From JAPPOI01 sp028818055 (GTDB lineage Bacteria > Pseudomonadota > Alphaproteobacteria > Rhodobacterales > Rhodobacteraceae): a DNA stretch of 64,000 nt. Below the pieces are notes generated by a model. That model was not told where the DNA came from and searched no databases. It saw only the letters and a program-made list of their open reading frames with translations. Shown in pieces: positions 43,050 to 51,995 of this stretch (its first letter is position 1; every line of letters begins with the position of its first letter). Position numbers and translations under genes: made by a program. The stretch spans positions 620,001 to 684,000 of the forward strand of contig OZ253954.1 of the NCBI GenBank assembly GCA_965267405.1, written 5' to 3'.

Positions 43050-44695
43050 TGCTTTGCTCCATAAACTGTTTTGGCGGCTGCCTTGCTGATCAGGCCATTG
43101 CGAATATCAAAATCGATGTCTTCCGGGGTTCGGTCGCACGGCGCTCCAAAACCCCCGCCTCCGGGCGTTTCAAAGACTAGGGTTTCACCGTTTTTCACCC
43201 GAAGTTCCCCCTTTCCTGGAAGATCAGGGCCATTTTCTCCAATACGAATGCGCCCTTTAGCTCCATCTTTCCCGCCATGGCGGCCTTTGGCCGGGTTCTG
43301 AATTCGCTCAACTGATAAGAACACTAGAAAATCTTGTCCTGTTGCAGAGCTCACCTCAATTCTTTGCCCAAGGCCGCCGCGTTGTTTTCCCGCCCCGCCC
43401 GAGTCCTGTCTAAGTTCGCGTCGATGAAATAGTACCGGCGCCGTCGCCTCAGTAGGCTCAATCTGACTGCCCCAGACACCGCTTGGAAATGCCGTAGCTG
43501 ACAGCCCATCCAGAGCTGGGCGTGCCCCGGTTCCCCCATTGAAAACAAGCTCTAAGGCGAATTGTTGGTCTCCGCGGTCCGCAACTTCGGCAACATGGCG
43601 AAGGGGCAGATCGTACATGCACGAAGCGCCCTCGGCTGGCACTGCGTCAGGCAAGGCTTGTGTTAAACATCCGTAAACAAGGTCCGGCGTCATCTGACCC
43701 AGAGTGTGTCGCATGGCGACTGGAGCCGGTGGCTGAGCGTTTAGTATGCATCCCTTTGGTCCGGTCACCCGGAACGGTTCCAGCGAACCCGCATTGTTCG
43801 GAATATCGGGTCCGATAATGCACCGCAGGGCAAATACTGAATAGGCCGCCGCGTAATTCAAAGGCACGTTGATGCCCTTGCTCACGCATCCATCGGAACC
43901 CGAAAAATCGAGGAGAATGTGGTCGTTCGAGATTGCTAGGCTTGCGCGCAGTTCGATCGGTTCGTCGTATCCATCAACCCTAAGTGCACTGTGCCATGTG
44001 CCATTTGGCAACTCCGAAATCGCGTCAATTGTGCCCTGCCGTGAAGTTTCGATAATGTACGTGGCGAGCGCATCAAGGCTCTCTACGCCAAATTCCTCCA
44101 TCATCGTGATCAGTCGTTTTGATCCGGCTTCACAGCACGCAATCAGGGCGTAAATATCGCCTTCGTTTGCTATCGGTTCGCGCGAATTCGCCTTAACGAT
44201 ATTGAGAAGCAAATCATTCAACTGCCCTTCGCTGACCAGTTTGCAGGGTGGGATCAAAAGGCCTTCATCGAATATGTCGGCACCTTCGGGACCCATACCC
44301 AATCCACCCAAGTCCACCAGATGTGATGTGCAAGACGTGAACCCAACAACGTTGCCTCCAAAGAAAACAGGCATCAAAAGCAAAAAGTCGTTCAAATGGC
44401 CTGAGGCTATCCAGGGATCGTTTGTCATGTAGATGTCGCCGGGCTTCATTTCTTGAACCGGAAAACAATCCCGCAGGTGATGAACCGCTGCTGCCATTGT
44501 ATTTATGTGCCCCGGTGTACCCGTGACTGCTTGCGCCAACATCCTTCCTTGGAAGTCGAAGATTCCGGCAGAAATATCGCCACATTCCCTGACGATTGGG
44601 CTGAACGCAGTGCGTATCAAGACCTGAGCCTGTTCCTCTACCACGGCAAGCAAACGGTTCCACATGACTTGCAAACGCGTGTCTGTAACTATCAC
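43046..44695 (-). CDS. hyuB: Hydantoinase B/oxoprolinase family subunit
   Basis: A 549-residue subunit. Recognisable regions are FSPIVRECGDISAGIFDFQG, AQAVTGTPGHINTM, YMTNDPWIASGHLND and the C-terminal GGGGFGAPCDRTPEDI. It pairs with the HyuA subunit to form an ATP-dependent amidohydrolase of the 5-oxoprolinase/N-methylhydantoinase/acetone-carboxylase superfamily. Overlaps of 4 nt with hyuA and the aminotransferase gene show tight coupling. Confidence 0.92.
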   Translation of the reverse strand: MIVTDTRLQVMWNRLLAVVEEQAQVLIRTAFSPIVRECGDISAGIFDFQGRMLAQAVTGTPGHINTMAAAVHHLRDCFPVQEMKPGDIYMTNDPWIASGHLNDFLLLMPVFFGGNVVGFTSCTSHLVDLGGLGMGPEGADIFDEGLLIPPCKLVSEGQLNDLLLNIVKANSREPIANEGDIYALIACCEAGSKRLITMMEEFGVESLDALATYIIETSRQGTIDAISELPNGTWHSALRVDGYDEPIELRASLAISNDHILLDFSGSDGCVSKGINVPLNYAAAYSVFALRCIIGPDIPNNAGSLEPFRVTGPKGCILNAQPPAPVAMRHTLGQMTPDLVYGCLTQALPDAVPAEGASCMYDLPLRHVAEVADRGDQQFALELVFNGGTGARPALDGLSATAFPSGVWGSQIEPTEATAPVLFHRRELRQDSGGAGKQRGGLGQRIEVSSATGQDFLVFLSVERIQNPAKGRHGGKDGAKGRIRIGENGPDLPGKGELRVKNGETLVFETPGGGGFGAPCDRTPEDIDFDIRNGLISKAAAKTVYGAKQ

Positions 44696-46779
44696 TGTCG
44701 GCTCTCCCCCGTTTGAGTCATCCGTATGCAGCCGGCCTGATCCACACGTGCCGAGAAGTCCGCGCTCACCAGTGTTGTTGTCTGTGGCTCGATAATCAGA
44801 GCCGGTCCCTCGACCACGTCGCCGGGAGCGAGCGATCCCCGGTCGAACACATCTGCTTCACGTGTCTGACCGGTTAATTCGCACACGATTTCCCGTTTCG
44901 CTGCGGAAACCTTTTTTCTCCTTCCCGAGGTATCGTCGGTCTTTATCGCGTCGGGTGCGGGTGCCACCACCGTGACCCCCCAATTTAGAATCTCAATGGT
45001 CATTCCGGGAACCGTGCGGCTGAATTGACGGCTGTATTCGGCTTCAAAATCGCATTTTAGTTTTGCGATGTCGGCAGAGCGAAGTTCCCGCGGTGGCAGT
45101 TCAATTTCGATTTCATGCCCTTGGCCGTGATATCGCATGTACGCAACACGGCGCTGTGTAAGCTGCGTACTTGGAGCGCCCGCACGAACAACTTCCGTTG
45201 CTTCCCGCGCCATGTCCTCAAGAAATCGGTTTGTGTCATCGACATTGAGTTCATCGAGCGTCGTATACCGCGAGCGAATGGTTTCGAAGGAAACGGGGGC
45301 AAACAGGAATCCAACCGCTGATCCAACGCCGGGGTCCCGAGGAATAAGGATACGTTGAACTTGAGCCCGTCGAGCCACCCGTGTCGCGTGCAACGGACCA
45401 TTCCCGCCAAAAGCGATCATCAAACGCGCGCCCAAGTCTTTTCCGGATTCAACTGCGTGCATCCGGCCTGCACTTGCCATGTTTTCGTCGACGATTTCGC
45501 TTACCGCAAAAGCCGATCTAGCTGCATCCGAACGAATGTCGGTCTCCAGCGCCAATTCGGCCGCGTTTCGGTCGATCTGCAGGCGTCCTTCGGCGAATTT
45601 GCCCGGTTCAATGACGCCGAGGGCTACATCGGCATCCGTCACCGTCGCCCGCTCACCGCCCTTTCCGAAGGCCGCAGGACCAGGTTCTGATCCTGCACTT
45701 TCCGGCCCAACTTGAACTCGACCAAGCCTATCTACTCGCGCAATTGAACCGCCTCCGGCACCGATCTCAATCATTTCGATCACAGGGATCCGAACGGGCA
45801 TTCCAGAACCCTTGATGAAACGCTCGGCTCGCGAAATTTCGAACCTACGGGCTGTCTGCGGCCGCCCGTTGTCGATCAAACACAACTTGGCCGTGGTCCC
45901 ACCCATATCGAATGAAAGGACTTCGGTTTCAGAAGTTTCCTCAGCAATCCTCGCCGCCAATATCGCACCGCCAGCCGGGCCGGATTCGACTAAGCGGATC
46001 GGCAAGCGGGATGCAGTTTCGACTGTCGTCATGCCGCCGCCAGCGGTCATAAGAAGTATAGGGCAACTCAACCCTTCCTTTTGAAAACGCAACTGAAAGT
46101 CGGATAAGTAACCCGCCATCAGCGGTTGGATGTAGGTGTTGGCAATTGTTGTGCAAAGCCTGTCGAACTCGCGCGCTTCTGGACTGACCTCGTGGCTGAC
46201 TGAAATCACCAAATCAGGCATCAATGCCTTCAATTGATCGCGCAAGAGACGCTCGTGATCGGGATTTGCATAGGCATGAAGCAGACAAATCGCGACTGCT
46301 TCAACACCTGCCGCGTTCAGCCTATCCGCAAGTTCAGGGATGGCTGCGGCATCCAAAGGATGAAGTTCTCGACCCGCTGCATCAATTCGTCCGCCGACCG
46401 TAAATGCCAACTCACGCGGGACAATCAGATCGGGCTTTGCGATGTTAATCGCGTATTGTGAGTAGCGACGTTCGTAAGCGATTTCGAGGATGTCCCTGAA
46501 ACCCGCAGTCGTGATTGTAGCGACACGAGCACCACGCCTTTCAATTAAAGCGTTGGTTGCCAACGTCGTTCCGTGAATTTTCTTTGCCACCTCGTGCCAA
46601 TCGATACCGGCGTCTTGCAAAACTCGCCTCGCACCTGCCAGCGCCCCCACTGCTGGGGCATCGACCGTCGTTGCGGTCTTGGCAGTCGCAAGGATCTGAT
46701 AATCGGGCGACATCAGAACCGTGTCCGTGAATGTGCCGCCAATATCAGATGAAAGAGAGTAACCTTGATTTGGTTCCAT
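44692..46779 (-). CDS. hyuA: Hydantoinase A/oxoprolinase family subunit
   Basis: A 695-residue ATPase subunit. The N-terminal phosphate-binding motif YSLSSDIGGTFTDTVLMS is followed by KIHGTTLATNALIERRGARVA, and DMGGTTAKLCLID is the second ATPase motif. IEIGAGGGSIARVD and AFGGNGPLHA complete the family pattern. Start 46779 places the GGTFTD motif at residue 14; a longer frame to 46881 lacks homology. It is the first gene of the five-gene operon. The amide or lactam substrate cannot be identified from sequence. Confidence 0.92.
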   Translation of the reverse strand: MEPNQGYSLSSDIGGTFTDTVLMSPDYQILATAKTATTVDAPAVGALAGARRVLQDAGIDWHEVAKKIHGTTLATNALIERRGARVATITTAGFRDILEIAYERRYSQYAINIAKPDLIVPRELAFTVGGRIDAAGRELHPLDAAAIPELADRLNAAGVEAVAICLLHAYANPDHERLLRDQLKALMPDLVISVSHEVSPEAREFDRLCTTIANTYIQPLMAGYLSDFQLRFQKEGLSCPILLMTAGGGMTTVETASRLPIRLVESGPAGGAILAARIAEETSETEVLSFDMGGTTAKLCLIDNGRPQTARRFEISRAERFIKGSGMPVRIPVIEMIEIGAGGGSIARVDRLGRVQVGPESAGSEPGPAAFGKGGERATVTDADVALGVIEPGKFAEGRLQIDRNAAELALETDIRSDAARSAFAVSEIVDENMASAGRMHAVESGKDLGARLMIAFGGNGPLHATRVARRAQVQRILIPRDPGVGSAVGFLFAPVSFETIRSRYTTLDELNVDDTNRFLEDMAREATEVVRAGAPSTQLTQRRVAYMRYHGQGHEIEIELPPRELRSADIAKLKCDFEAEYSRQFSRTVPGMTIEILNWGVTVVAPAPDAIKTDDTSGRRKKVSAAKREIVCELTGQTREADVFDRGSLAPGDVVEGPALIIEPQTTTLVSADFSARVDQAGCIRMTQTGESRQ

Positions 46780-47017
46780 AGTTGGTCCCGCGAACCGAGT
46801 TTCTACGACTAAAGTGCAGAATCCTAAGGTGTCAGGTGACCAGATCGCAGCCAGTTTCGCGACGCATCGTGGCGCTTGCAAAACCGCTCAATGGGTCGAA
46901 TTTTGGAACCGAAACCATGGGCCAAGAATTGCAGAGCTTGGACCACCTGGGTCAAGTCTTTTTTGGCGACACCATCAAAGTCACGAGATCAAGTAATTGA
47001 AAAATAATCACTAAATT
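46780..47017. promoter_or_regulatory. Promoter region of the hyu operon (no gene seen)
   Basis: A 238-nt interval between the terminator of the sugar operon and hyuA, without a convincing coding frame. It must contain the hyu promoter because the upstream operon ends at a strong terminator. I could not assign -35/-10 hexamers with confidence. Confidence 0.35.
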
Positions 47018-47051
47018 AAAAAAGGCAGACGATCCCGTTTGACCGCCTGCC
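47018..47051 (-). terminator. Terminator of the second sugar operon
   Basis: On the minus strand an 11-bp stem (47041-47051 with 47024-47034, including two G-U pairs) encloses the 6-nt loop AAACGG and is followed by T6 (47023-47018). It lies 25 nt after the Gfo/Idh stop. It defines the 3' end of the operon that starts near 58 kb. Confidence 0.88.
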
Positions 47052-47075
47052 CTCAAAATCACTTCAACATGTTGC

Positions 47076-48227
47076 TTAGAGTTTTCTCCAAGCCGCATTC
47101 TTTTGAGAAGACTCAACACATGCTGCAACGAACCGCACACCGGCAATGCCGTCATAGACGGTCGGGTATGTCACACTTGGATCCGGATCAGCTCCTGTAC
47201 GCCGCGCAAGAATGGCCGCAGCGGCTTCACTGTAAATATTCGCGAAACCTTCCAGATACCCTTCCGGGTGTCCGGGTGGGATGCGGCTCATTCGTGCCGC
47301 CTCATCTCCAGCGCCCGCTCCTCCACGAGTGATAAGCCGCTTGGGCTCACCAAACGGCGTGAACCAGAGATAGTTCGGGTCCTCTTGCGCCCATTCAAGT
47401 CCGCCTTTGTCCCCATAAATCCGGACACGCAGTGCGTTTTCATTGCCTGGCGCGACCTGGCTGGACCACAACATGCCTTTTGCGCCACCTTTGAATCGAA
47501 GCATGACATGCGCATTGTCATCGACTTGCCGTCCGGGCACGAAAGCGGCCAAATCCGCTGCCAATTCTTCCGCCTCAAGACCAGAAATGAAACACGCCAA
47601 GTTGTAAGCATGCGTTCCGATGTCGCCAGTCGACCCGCCGGCGCCAGACCTTGCTGGATCAGTTCGCCATTCCGCCTGTTTGAAGTCCTGTTCCACAGTT
47701 AACCAGTCTTGAGGGTATTCGACCTGAACCACACGGACGGTTCCAATGTCGCCCGCAGCCACCATTTGGCGCGCCTGACGCACCATTGGATATCCGGTGT
47801 AATTGTGAGTGAGAACGAACAAGGCATCCGACGCCTCGACGGCCTTTACCATCTTGCGTGCGTCAAGAAGCGTCGACGTCAACGGCTTGTCGCAGATGAC
47901 GTGGATACCACGCTTTAGGAATTCGCGAGCGGCAGGAAAGTGCATGTGGTTTGGCGTCACGATGGACACCGCCTCGATCCCATCTTTGCGTCGTGCTTCC
48001 CGGATCGCCATCTGCTTGAAGTCGTCATAAATGCGGGGAAGACCCAAGGCTTCACCACTTGCGCGGGACTTCTCAGGTGTCGACGATAGCGCACCCGCCA
48101 CCAATTCAAATTGGTCGTCTATGCGCGACGCTATTCGATGGACACCTCCGATAAAGGCGTCGTTGCCTCCGCCAACCATACCAAGGCGAATACGTCTTGA
48201 ATGGCTTTCATTTCTGCCCGTAACCAT
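47076..48227 (-). CDS. Gfo/Idh/MocA family oxidoreductase
   Basis: A 383-residue NAD(P)-dependent oxidoreductase. The Rossmann motif RLGMVGGGNDAFIGGVHR is near residues 14-31, and the catalytic-Lys motif reads HVICDKPLTS. GSTGDIGTHAYNLACF carries the conserved substrate-domain His. Its ATG overlaps the stop of the TIM-barrel gene (TGATG). It is the last gene of the operon. It presumably oxidises the imported sugar or polyol, or a derivative. Confidence 0.88.
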   Translation of the reverse strand: MVTGRNESHSRRIRLGMVGGGNDAFIGGVHRIASRIDDQFELVAGALSSTPEKSRASGEALGLPRIYDDFKQMAIREARRKDGIEAVSIVTPNHMHFPAAREFLKRGIHVICDKPLTSTLLDARKMVKAVEASDALFVLTHNYTGYPMVRQARQMVAAGDIGTVRVVQVEYPQDWLTVEQDFKQAEWRTDPARSGAGGSTGDIGTHAYNLACFISGLEAEELAADLAAFVPGRQVDDNAHVMLRFKGGAKGMLWSSQVAPGNENALRVRIYGDKGGLEWAQEDPNYLWFTPFGEPKRLITRGGAGAGDEAARMSRIPPGHPEGYLEGFANIYSEAAAAILARRTGADPDPSVTYPTVYDGIAGVRFVAACVESSQKNAAWRKL

Positions 48228-49282
48228 CAGTCGATCCCCAACATTTTCCGGTTGCCCGCCTGATCCGTGCCGCCGTCTGCAAAGTCGTCAAACGCGACTT
48301 CCGTGGGACGGATGATATGATCACGTACAAATGCAGCACCTTCCCGAGCGCCGTCTTCGGGGTGCTTAATCGCGCACTCCCATTCGACGACGGCCCAGCC
48401 ATCAAAACCAATCGCGGTTAATTTCGAAAAGATGGCCTTGAAGTCGACTTGTCCGTCACCCAGCGAACGGAAGCGCCCGGCACGATCAACCCAACTTTGG
48501 TAGCCTGAGTAAACACCTTGGCGGCCCGTTGGATTGAACTCAGCGTCTTTGACATGGAACATCCGGATGCGGTCCTTGTAGATGTCGATGTTGTCGAGGT
48601 AATCGAGACACTGCAGCACATAGTGCGAAGGATCATACAACATACACGCACGAGCGTGGTTGCCGGTACGCTCGAGGAACATCTCATAGGTCACGCCGTC
48701 ATGCAGGTCTTCACCGGGATGAATCTCATAACATACGTCAACGCCACAATCTTCTGCATGATCAAGGATCGGTTTCCAACGCGCAGCCAGCTCATCAAAC
48801 GCAGTTTCAACAAGACCGGCAGGTCGTTGCGGCCAAGGGTAAACATACGGCCAAGCCAACGCGCCCGAGAATGTAGCATGTGCATTGATGCCCATGTTTT
48901 TCGACGCTGTGAGCGCCTTTTTCACCTGATCCACAGCCCATGCCTGTCGAGCACTCGGATTGCCGCGCACTTCTTCAGCGGCAAAACCATCGAAGGCTGT
49001 GTCATAGGCTGGATGAACAGCGACGAGCTGTCCCTGCAGGTGCGTTGAAAGCTCGGTGACTTCGACGCCATTCGCTGCAGCAACGCCCTTGAATTCATCG
49101 CAATAATCTTTGCTTTCTGCTGCCTTAGCCAGATCGATAAGACGGCCATCCCAGCTTGGAACCTGGACACCAACGTAGCCGCAGTCTGCTGCCCACTTGG
49201 TGATCGCGTCCCAAGAATTGAACGGTGCGTCATCTCCTGCAAATTGCGCCAAAAACAGCGCAGGGCCCTTAATGGTTTTCAT
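48227..49282 (-). CDS. Sugar phosphate isomerase/epimerase-like TIM-barrel protein
   Basis: A 351-residue member of the AP_endonuc_2 superfamily. Metal-site-like motifs are VCYEIHPGEDLHDG, YDPSHYVLQCLDY, FHVKDAEFNPTGRQG and WAVVEWECAIKHPE. It is longer than the homologue in the xylose operon (250 residues). The 14-nt gap to the LacI gene and the 1-nt overlap with Gfo/Idh place it in the operon. It forms a functional pair with the oxidoreductase; the exact reaction is unknown. Confidence 0.86.
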   Translation of the reverse strand: MKTIKGPALFLAQFAGDDAPFNSWDAITKWAADCGYVGVQVPSWDGRLIDLAKAAESKDYCDEFKGVAAANGVEVTELSTHLQGQLVAVHPAYDTAFDGFAAEEVRGNPSARQAWAVDQVKKALTASKNMGINAHATFSGALAWPYVYPWPQRPAGLVETAFDELAARWKPILDHAEDCGVDVCYEIHPGEDLHDGVTYEMFLERTGNHARACMLYDPSHYVLQCLDYLDNIDIYKDRIRMFHVKDAEFNPTGRQGVYSGYQSWVDRAGRFRSLGDGQVDFKAIFSKLTAIGFDGWAVVEWECAIKHPEDGAREGAAFVRDHIIRPTEVAFDDFADGGTDQAGNRKMLGID

Positions 49283-49296
49283 GCGATCTCCTTCCC

Positions 49297-50358
49297 TTAT
49301 TCTTGTTTTGGCAAATTCTCACGGATCACAATATCGATCCGAATGTACTCTTGCGACCGAATAACCGGCGTGTTGTCGCAGCGCGCGCGCAATACGCGAA
49401 GAGCGCTGCGGGCAATGTGGCCCGTGTTTTGAGTGATGACCGCGTCAAGCACGCCTCGCTGCAGAAAATCTGCCGAGGCATCCGTAAGTTCATGGTCGAT
49501 AAAGATGGGTCGTATCGGAGAGTCATGCCCCATGACAGCAGCGGCCACACCGACAACACTTGCGCCCGCTGAATACACACCAACCACATCCGGGTATGCA
49601 TCCAACGATCGCCGCAAAACCTGTTCTGTATGGGCTGGATCTTCACGACCTTCGATAGACGGCAACGCTTGAATCTTGGGGAAATGCTTTCGCAATATCT
49701 CGTCAAATCCGATGCGTCGTTCCAACATGTCGCGAGACTGCTTGGAAGACACCGCGACAATTACTTTTCCCGATCGATCACCAAGAAAACGGCCCATCAG
49801 CATTCCGGCTGTCCGCCCGGCCGAGGTGTTATCTATACCAACGAAGTGATCGCGCACTGAGTTTGGCTGGTCCGAGACAAGCGAAACGACCGGCACACCG
49901 CGCGCGTGAAGGCCTGCAATCGCGTCGCGAACCACTGGCGTTTCATTTGCCATGATTGCCACGCCATCAATATCACGAGAGGTCAGTCCACCCACCCGAC
50001 TGGCAAGAAATGTGTGGTCGTGGTTGGGAACCAAAAGCGTCTCGACCTCAGTTCGGTCATACCTTGCGCTTTCCGCGACTTCGTCGATGGATCGACGTAA
50101 CTCTTTGAAAAACTGCCCTTTCCAGTCGGGAAGGACAAACAGGAACTTGTAAGTTCTGTTGCGCGCCAGATTTGCAGCCGCGGTGTCGCGCACATACCCC
50201 AGTTCGCTGATTGCAGCCTGCACTTTGTTGATCGTTTTCTGCCGAACGCCTTGGCGCGCGTTAAGCACGCGGTCAACGGTTGCAAGACTGACACCAGCCA
50301 CTCGCGCGACATCATTGACGGTCGGTTTCTCGATCGTTTTATGTGAGGCTTTTTCCAG
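49297..50358 (-). CDS. LacI-family transcriptional regulator with unusual start
   Basis: The helix-turn-helix reads DVARVAGVSLATVDRVLNAR, followed by an effector-binding domain of the RbsR type (KFLFVLPDWKGQFF; HFVGIDNTSAGRTAG). The first conventional start in frame is GTG at 50301, which begins inside the helix-turn-helix and would delete helix 1. The frame stays open upstream, and helix 1 (PTVNDVAR) is encoded there with no ATG, GTG or TTG. CTG at 50358, 2 nt after the kinase stop, would give a complete 353-residue protein. It probably regulates this operon through the CpG-centred operators near 58.03 kb. Confidence 0.8.
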   Translation of the reverse strand: MEKASHKTIEKPTVNDVARVAGVSLATVDRVLNARQGVRQKTINKVQAAISELGYVRDTAAANLARNRTYKFLFVLPDWKGQFFKELRRSIDEVAESARYDRTEVETLLVPNHDHTFLASRVGGLTSRDIDGVAIMANETPVVRDAIAGLHARGVPVVSLVSDQPNSVRDHFVGIDNTSAGRTAGMLMGRFLGDRSGKVIVAVSSKQSRDMLERRIGFDEILRKHFPKIQALPSIEGREDPAHTEQVLRRSLDAYPDVVGVYSAGASVVGVAAAVMGHDSPIRPIFIDHELTDASADFLQRGVLDAVITQNTGHIARSALRVLRARCDNTPVIRSQEYIRIDIVIRENLPKQE

Positions 50359-50360
50359 CT

Positions 50361-51983
50361 TCAGCTCCGCATTTCCTTGGCCAGACCGGCAAACAGGATT
50401 GCCACTGCTTCAGCCCCCGGATCGTTGTAACCTCGAAGATTGTCTTCAGGCACGTAGGCTGCGCGACCGGCCTTTGCCCGGGTGATTTTTGCGGTGCTAT
50501 CTGCACCTTCACGTGCCGCTGAAGCGGCGGCTTCGATTCCGTTAGGTAATGCCTCCAATGCAGGCGCAAGAGCGTCGATCATTGTTCGATCTCCGACGCT
50601 CGCGCCGCCAACTTCACTGACGCGTTGCAGGCCGGCAGAAAGGGCGTCCATGGCAGAATAGCCATTTGCACAGGCGTCGCCTGCAGCATTAAAATAGATC
50701 GCCAAAATGACGCCCGAAGAACCACCCATCGTTTGGCTTAATTCGTTGCCCAGCGCAGGAAAAAGCTGCGTAAGGTCCGCAAGCGGCATTCGATCGAGGC
50801 TTCCTTTCAAAGCGCGCGCAGCGGTTGCTAATGTGCTTCCAGTATCCCCATCACCTGACTTGGCATCCAGGTCGTTGAGCGTGCCTTCAGACGAGATCAA
50901 AAGCTCGGTGACATTTTCGATAATGGCGCGCGTCGACGCGTTTTCAGACGGTATTGGCTCAATGGGCGTCAGACCGTCCGGCAAAGCCACAACGGGTGGT
51001 GCAACAATTTCGTTGATGCCCGGCCACGCCGCCATTGGAACGGGTGCTTGAAGCGCCAACAGCTCTTCGGCTGTCGCTTCCATTAATGACACCGAGAACC
51101 CGTGCATATCGAGCGAGGTCATCAACGGCGCAGGACCGATGAGATGATGCGCGATACCAGACTCGGTTAACGCATGCGTGAGTACCGACATTTCTAGTGG
51201 CGTTGTCGACCCAAGGTTATTGACCAATGCCACAGTACTAGCACCGTCCGCACGACTTTTGAGCTTTTCAACAACTGTGCCCATTGCACTCATGGCTGTT
51301 GAGAAATCAACTTGTTCAACGCCTGGTTCACCGTGAATGCCAAGCCCAAGTTCCGCCTTCCCAGCACCAATACGGTCCTCTTTAGACGAACCGGGGATTG
51401 TGCAGGTATCAAGGCTCATCCCAATGGATGCGACTTTCGCAATGATTGAGCGTGCTGCTTTAGTCACAGTATTCAAATCAGCGCCGTTCTCGGCCAAGGC
51501 ACCGGCCACTTTGTGCACGAACAATGTTCCGGCCACGCCACGTGGCTGCGGCAGATCTGGCAACGCGATGTCGTCATCCACAACAACCATTTCCACCTTG
51601 CGGCCAAGAGCCCGAGCCCGTTCGGCGGCTAGGCCAAAGTTCAGCCGGTCACCGGTGTAGTTTTTGACGATGAGCAAACAACCTGCTTCACCCGTGACTG
51701 CAAGGATGCCTGCCAGCACGGCTTCGACAGAGGGTGACGCAAAGACTTCACCGCACACAGCAGCAGTCAACATTCCGTGCCCGACAAATCCGGCATGCGC
51801 GGGTTCGTGACCAGAGCCACCGCCGGACACCAATGCTACCTTCGATTTATCCCAATCGGTTCGATAAACGACCTTGATGTGGGGGAAACCGTCCAGACGC
51901 GAAAGTGCTCCTCCCGAACCTGCCAATAGGCCATCTATAGCTTCGGTGACAAGATCTTCTTTGGCGTTAATGAATTGAGCCAT
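50361..51983 (-). CDS. Dihydroxyacetone kinase-like DhaK-DhaL fusion
   Basis: A 540-residue single-chain, ATP-dependent kinase like the Citrobacter type (about 550). The DhaK domain (1-330) has SGGGSGHEPAHAGFVGHGM and the substrate-binding His in GLGIHGEPG (His217). The DhaL domain (from about 355) has the nucleotide/Mg motif DAKSGDGDTGSTLA and GGSSGVILAIYF. It phosphorylates dihydroxyacetone or other ketoses such as erythrulose. It is 12 nt after the second ATPase gene, so the imported compound probably yields a ketotriose or ketotetrose (inference). Confidence 0.9.
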   Translation of the reverse strand: MAQFINAKEDLVTEAIDGLLAGSGGALSRLDGFPHIKVVYRTDWDKSKVALVSGGGSGHEPAHAGFVGHGMLTAAVCGEVFASPSVEAVLAGILAVTGEAGCLLIVKNYTGDRLNFGLAAERARALGRKVEMVVVDDDIALPDLPQPRGVAGTLFVHKVAGALAENGADLNTVTKAARSIIAKVASIGMSLDTCTIPGSSKEDRIGAGKAELGLGIHGEPGVEQVDFSTAMSAMGTVVEKLKSRADGASTVALVNNLGSTTPLEMSVLTHALTESGIAHHLIGPAPLMTSLDMHGFSVSLMEATAEELLALQAPVPMAAWPGINEIVAPPVVALPDGLTPIEPIPSENASTRAIIENVTELLISSEGTLNDLDAKSGDGDTGSTLATAARALKGSLDRMPLADLTQLFPALGNELSQTMGGSSGVILAIYFNAAGDACANGYSAMDALSAGLQRVSEVGGASVGDRTMIDALAPALEALPNGIEAAASAAREGADSTAKITRAKAGRAAYVPEDNLRGYNDPGAEAVAILFAGLAKEMRS

Positions 51984-51995
51984 CGTTATCCTCCC

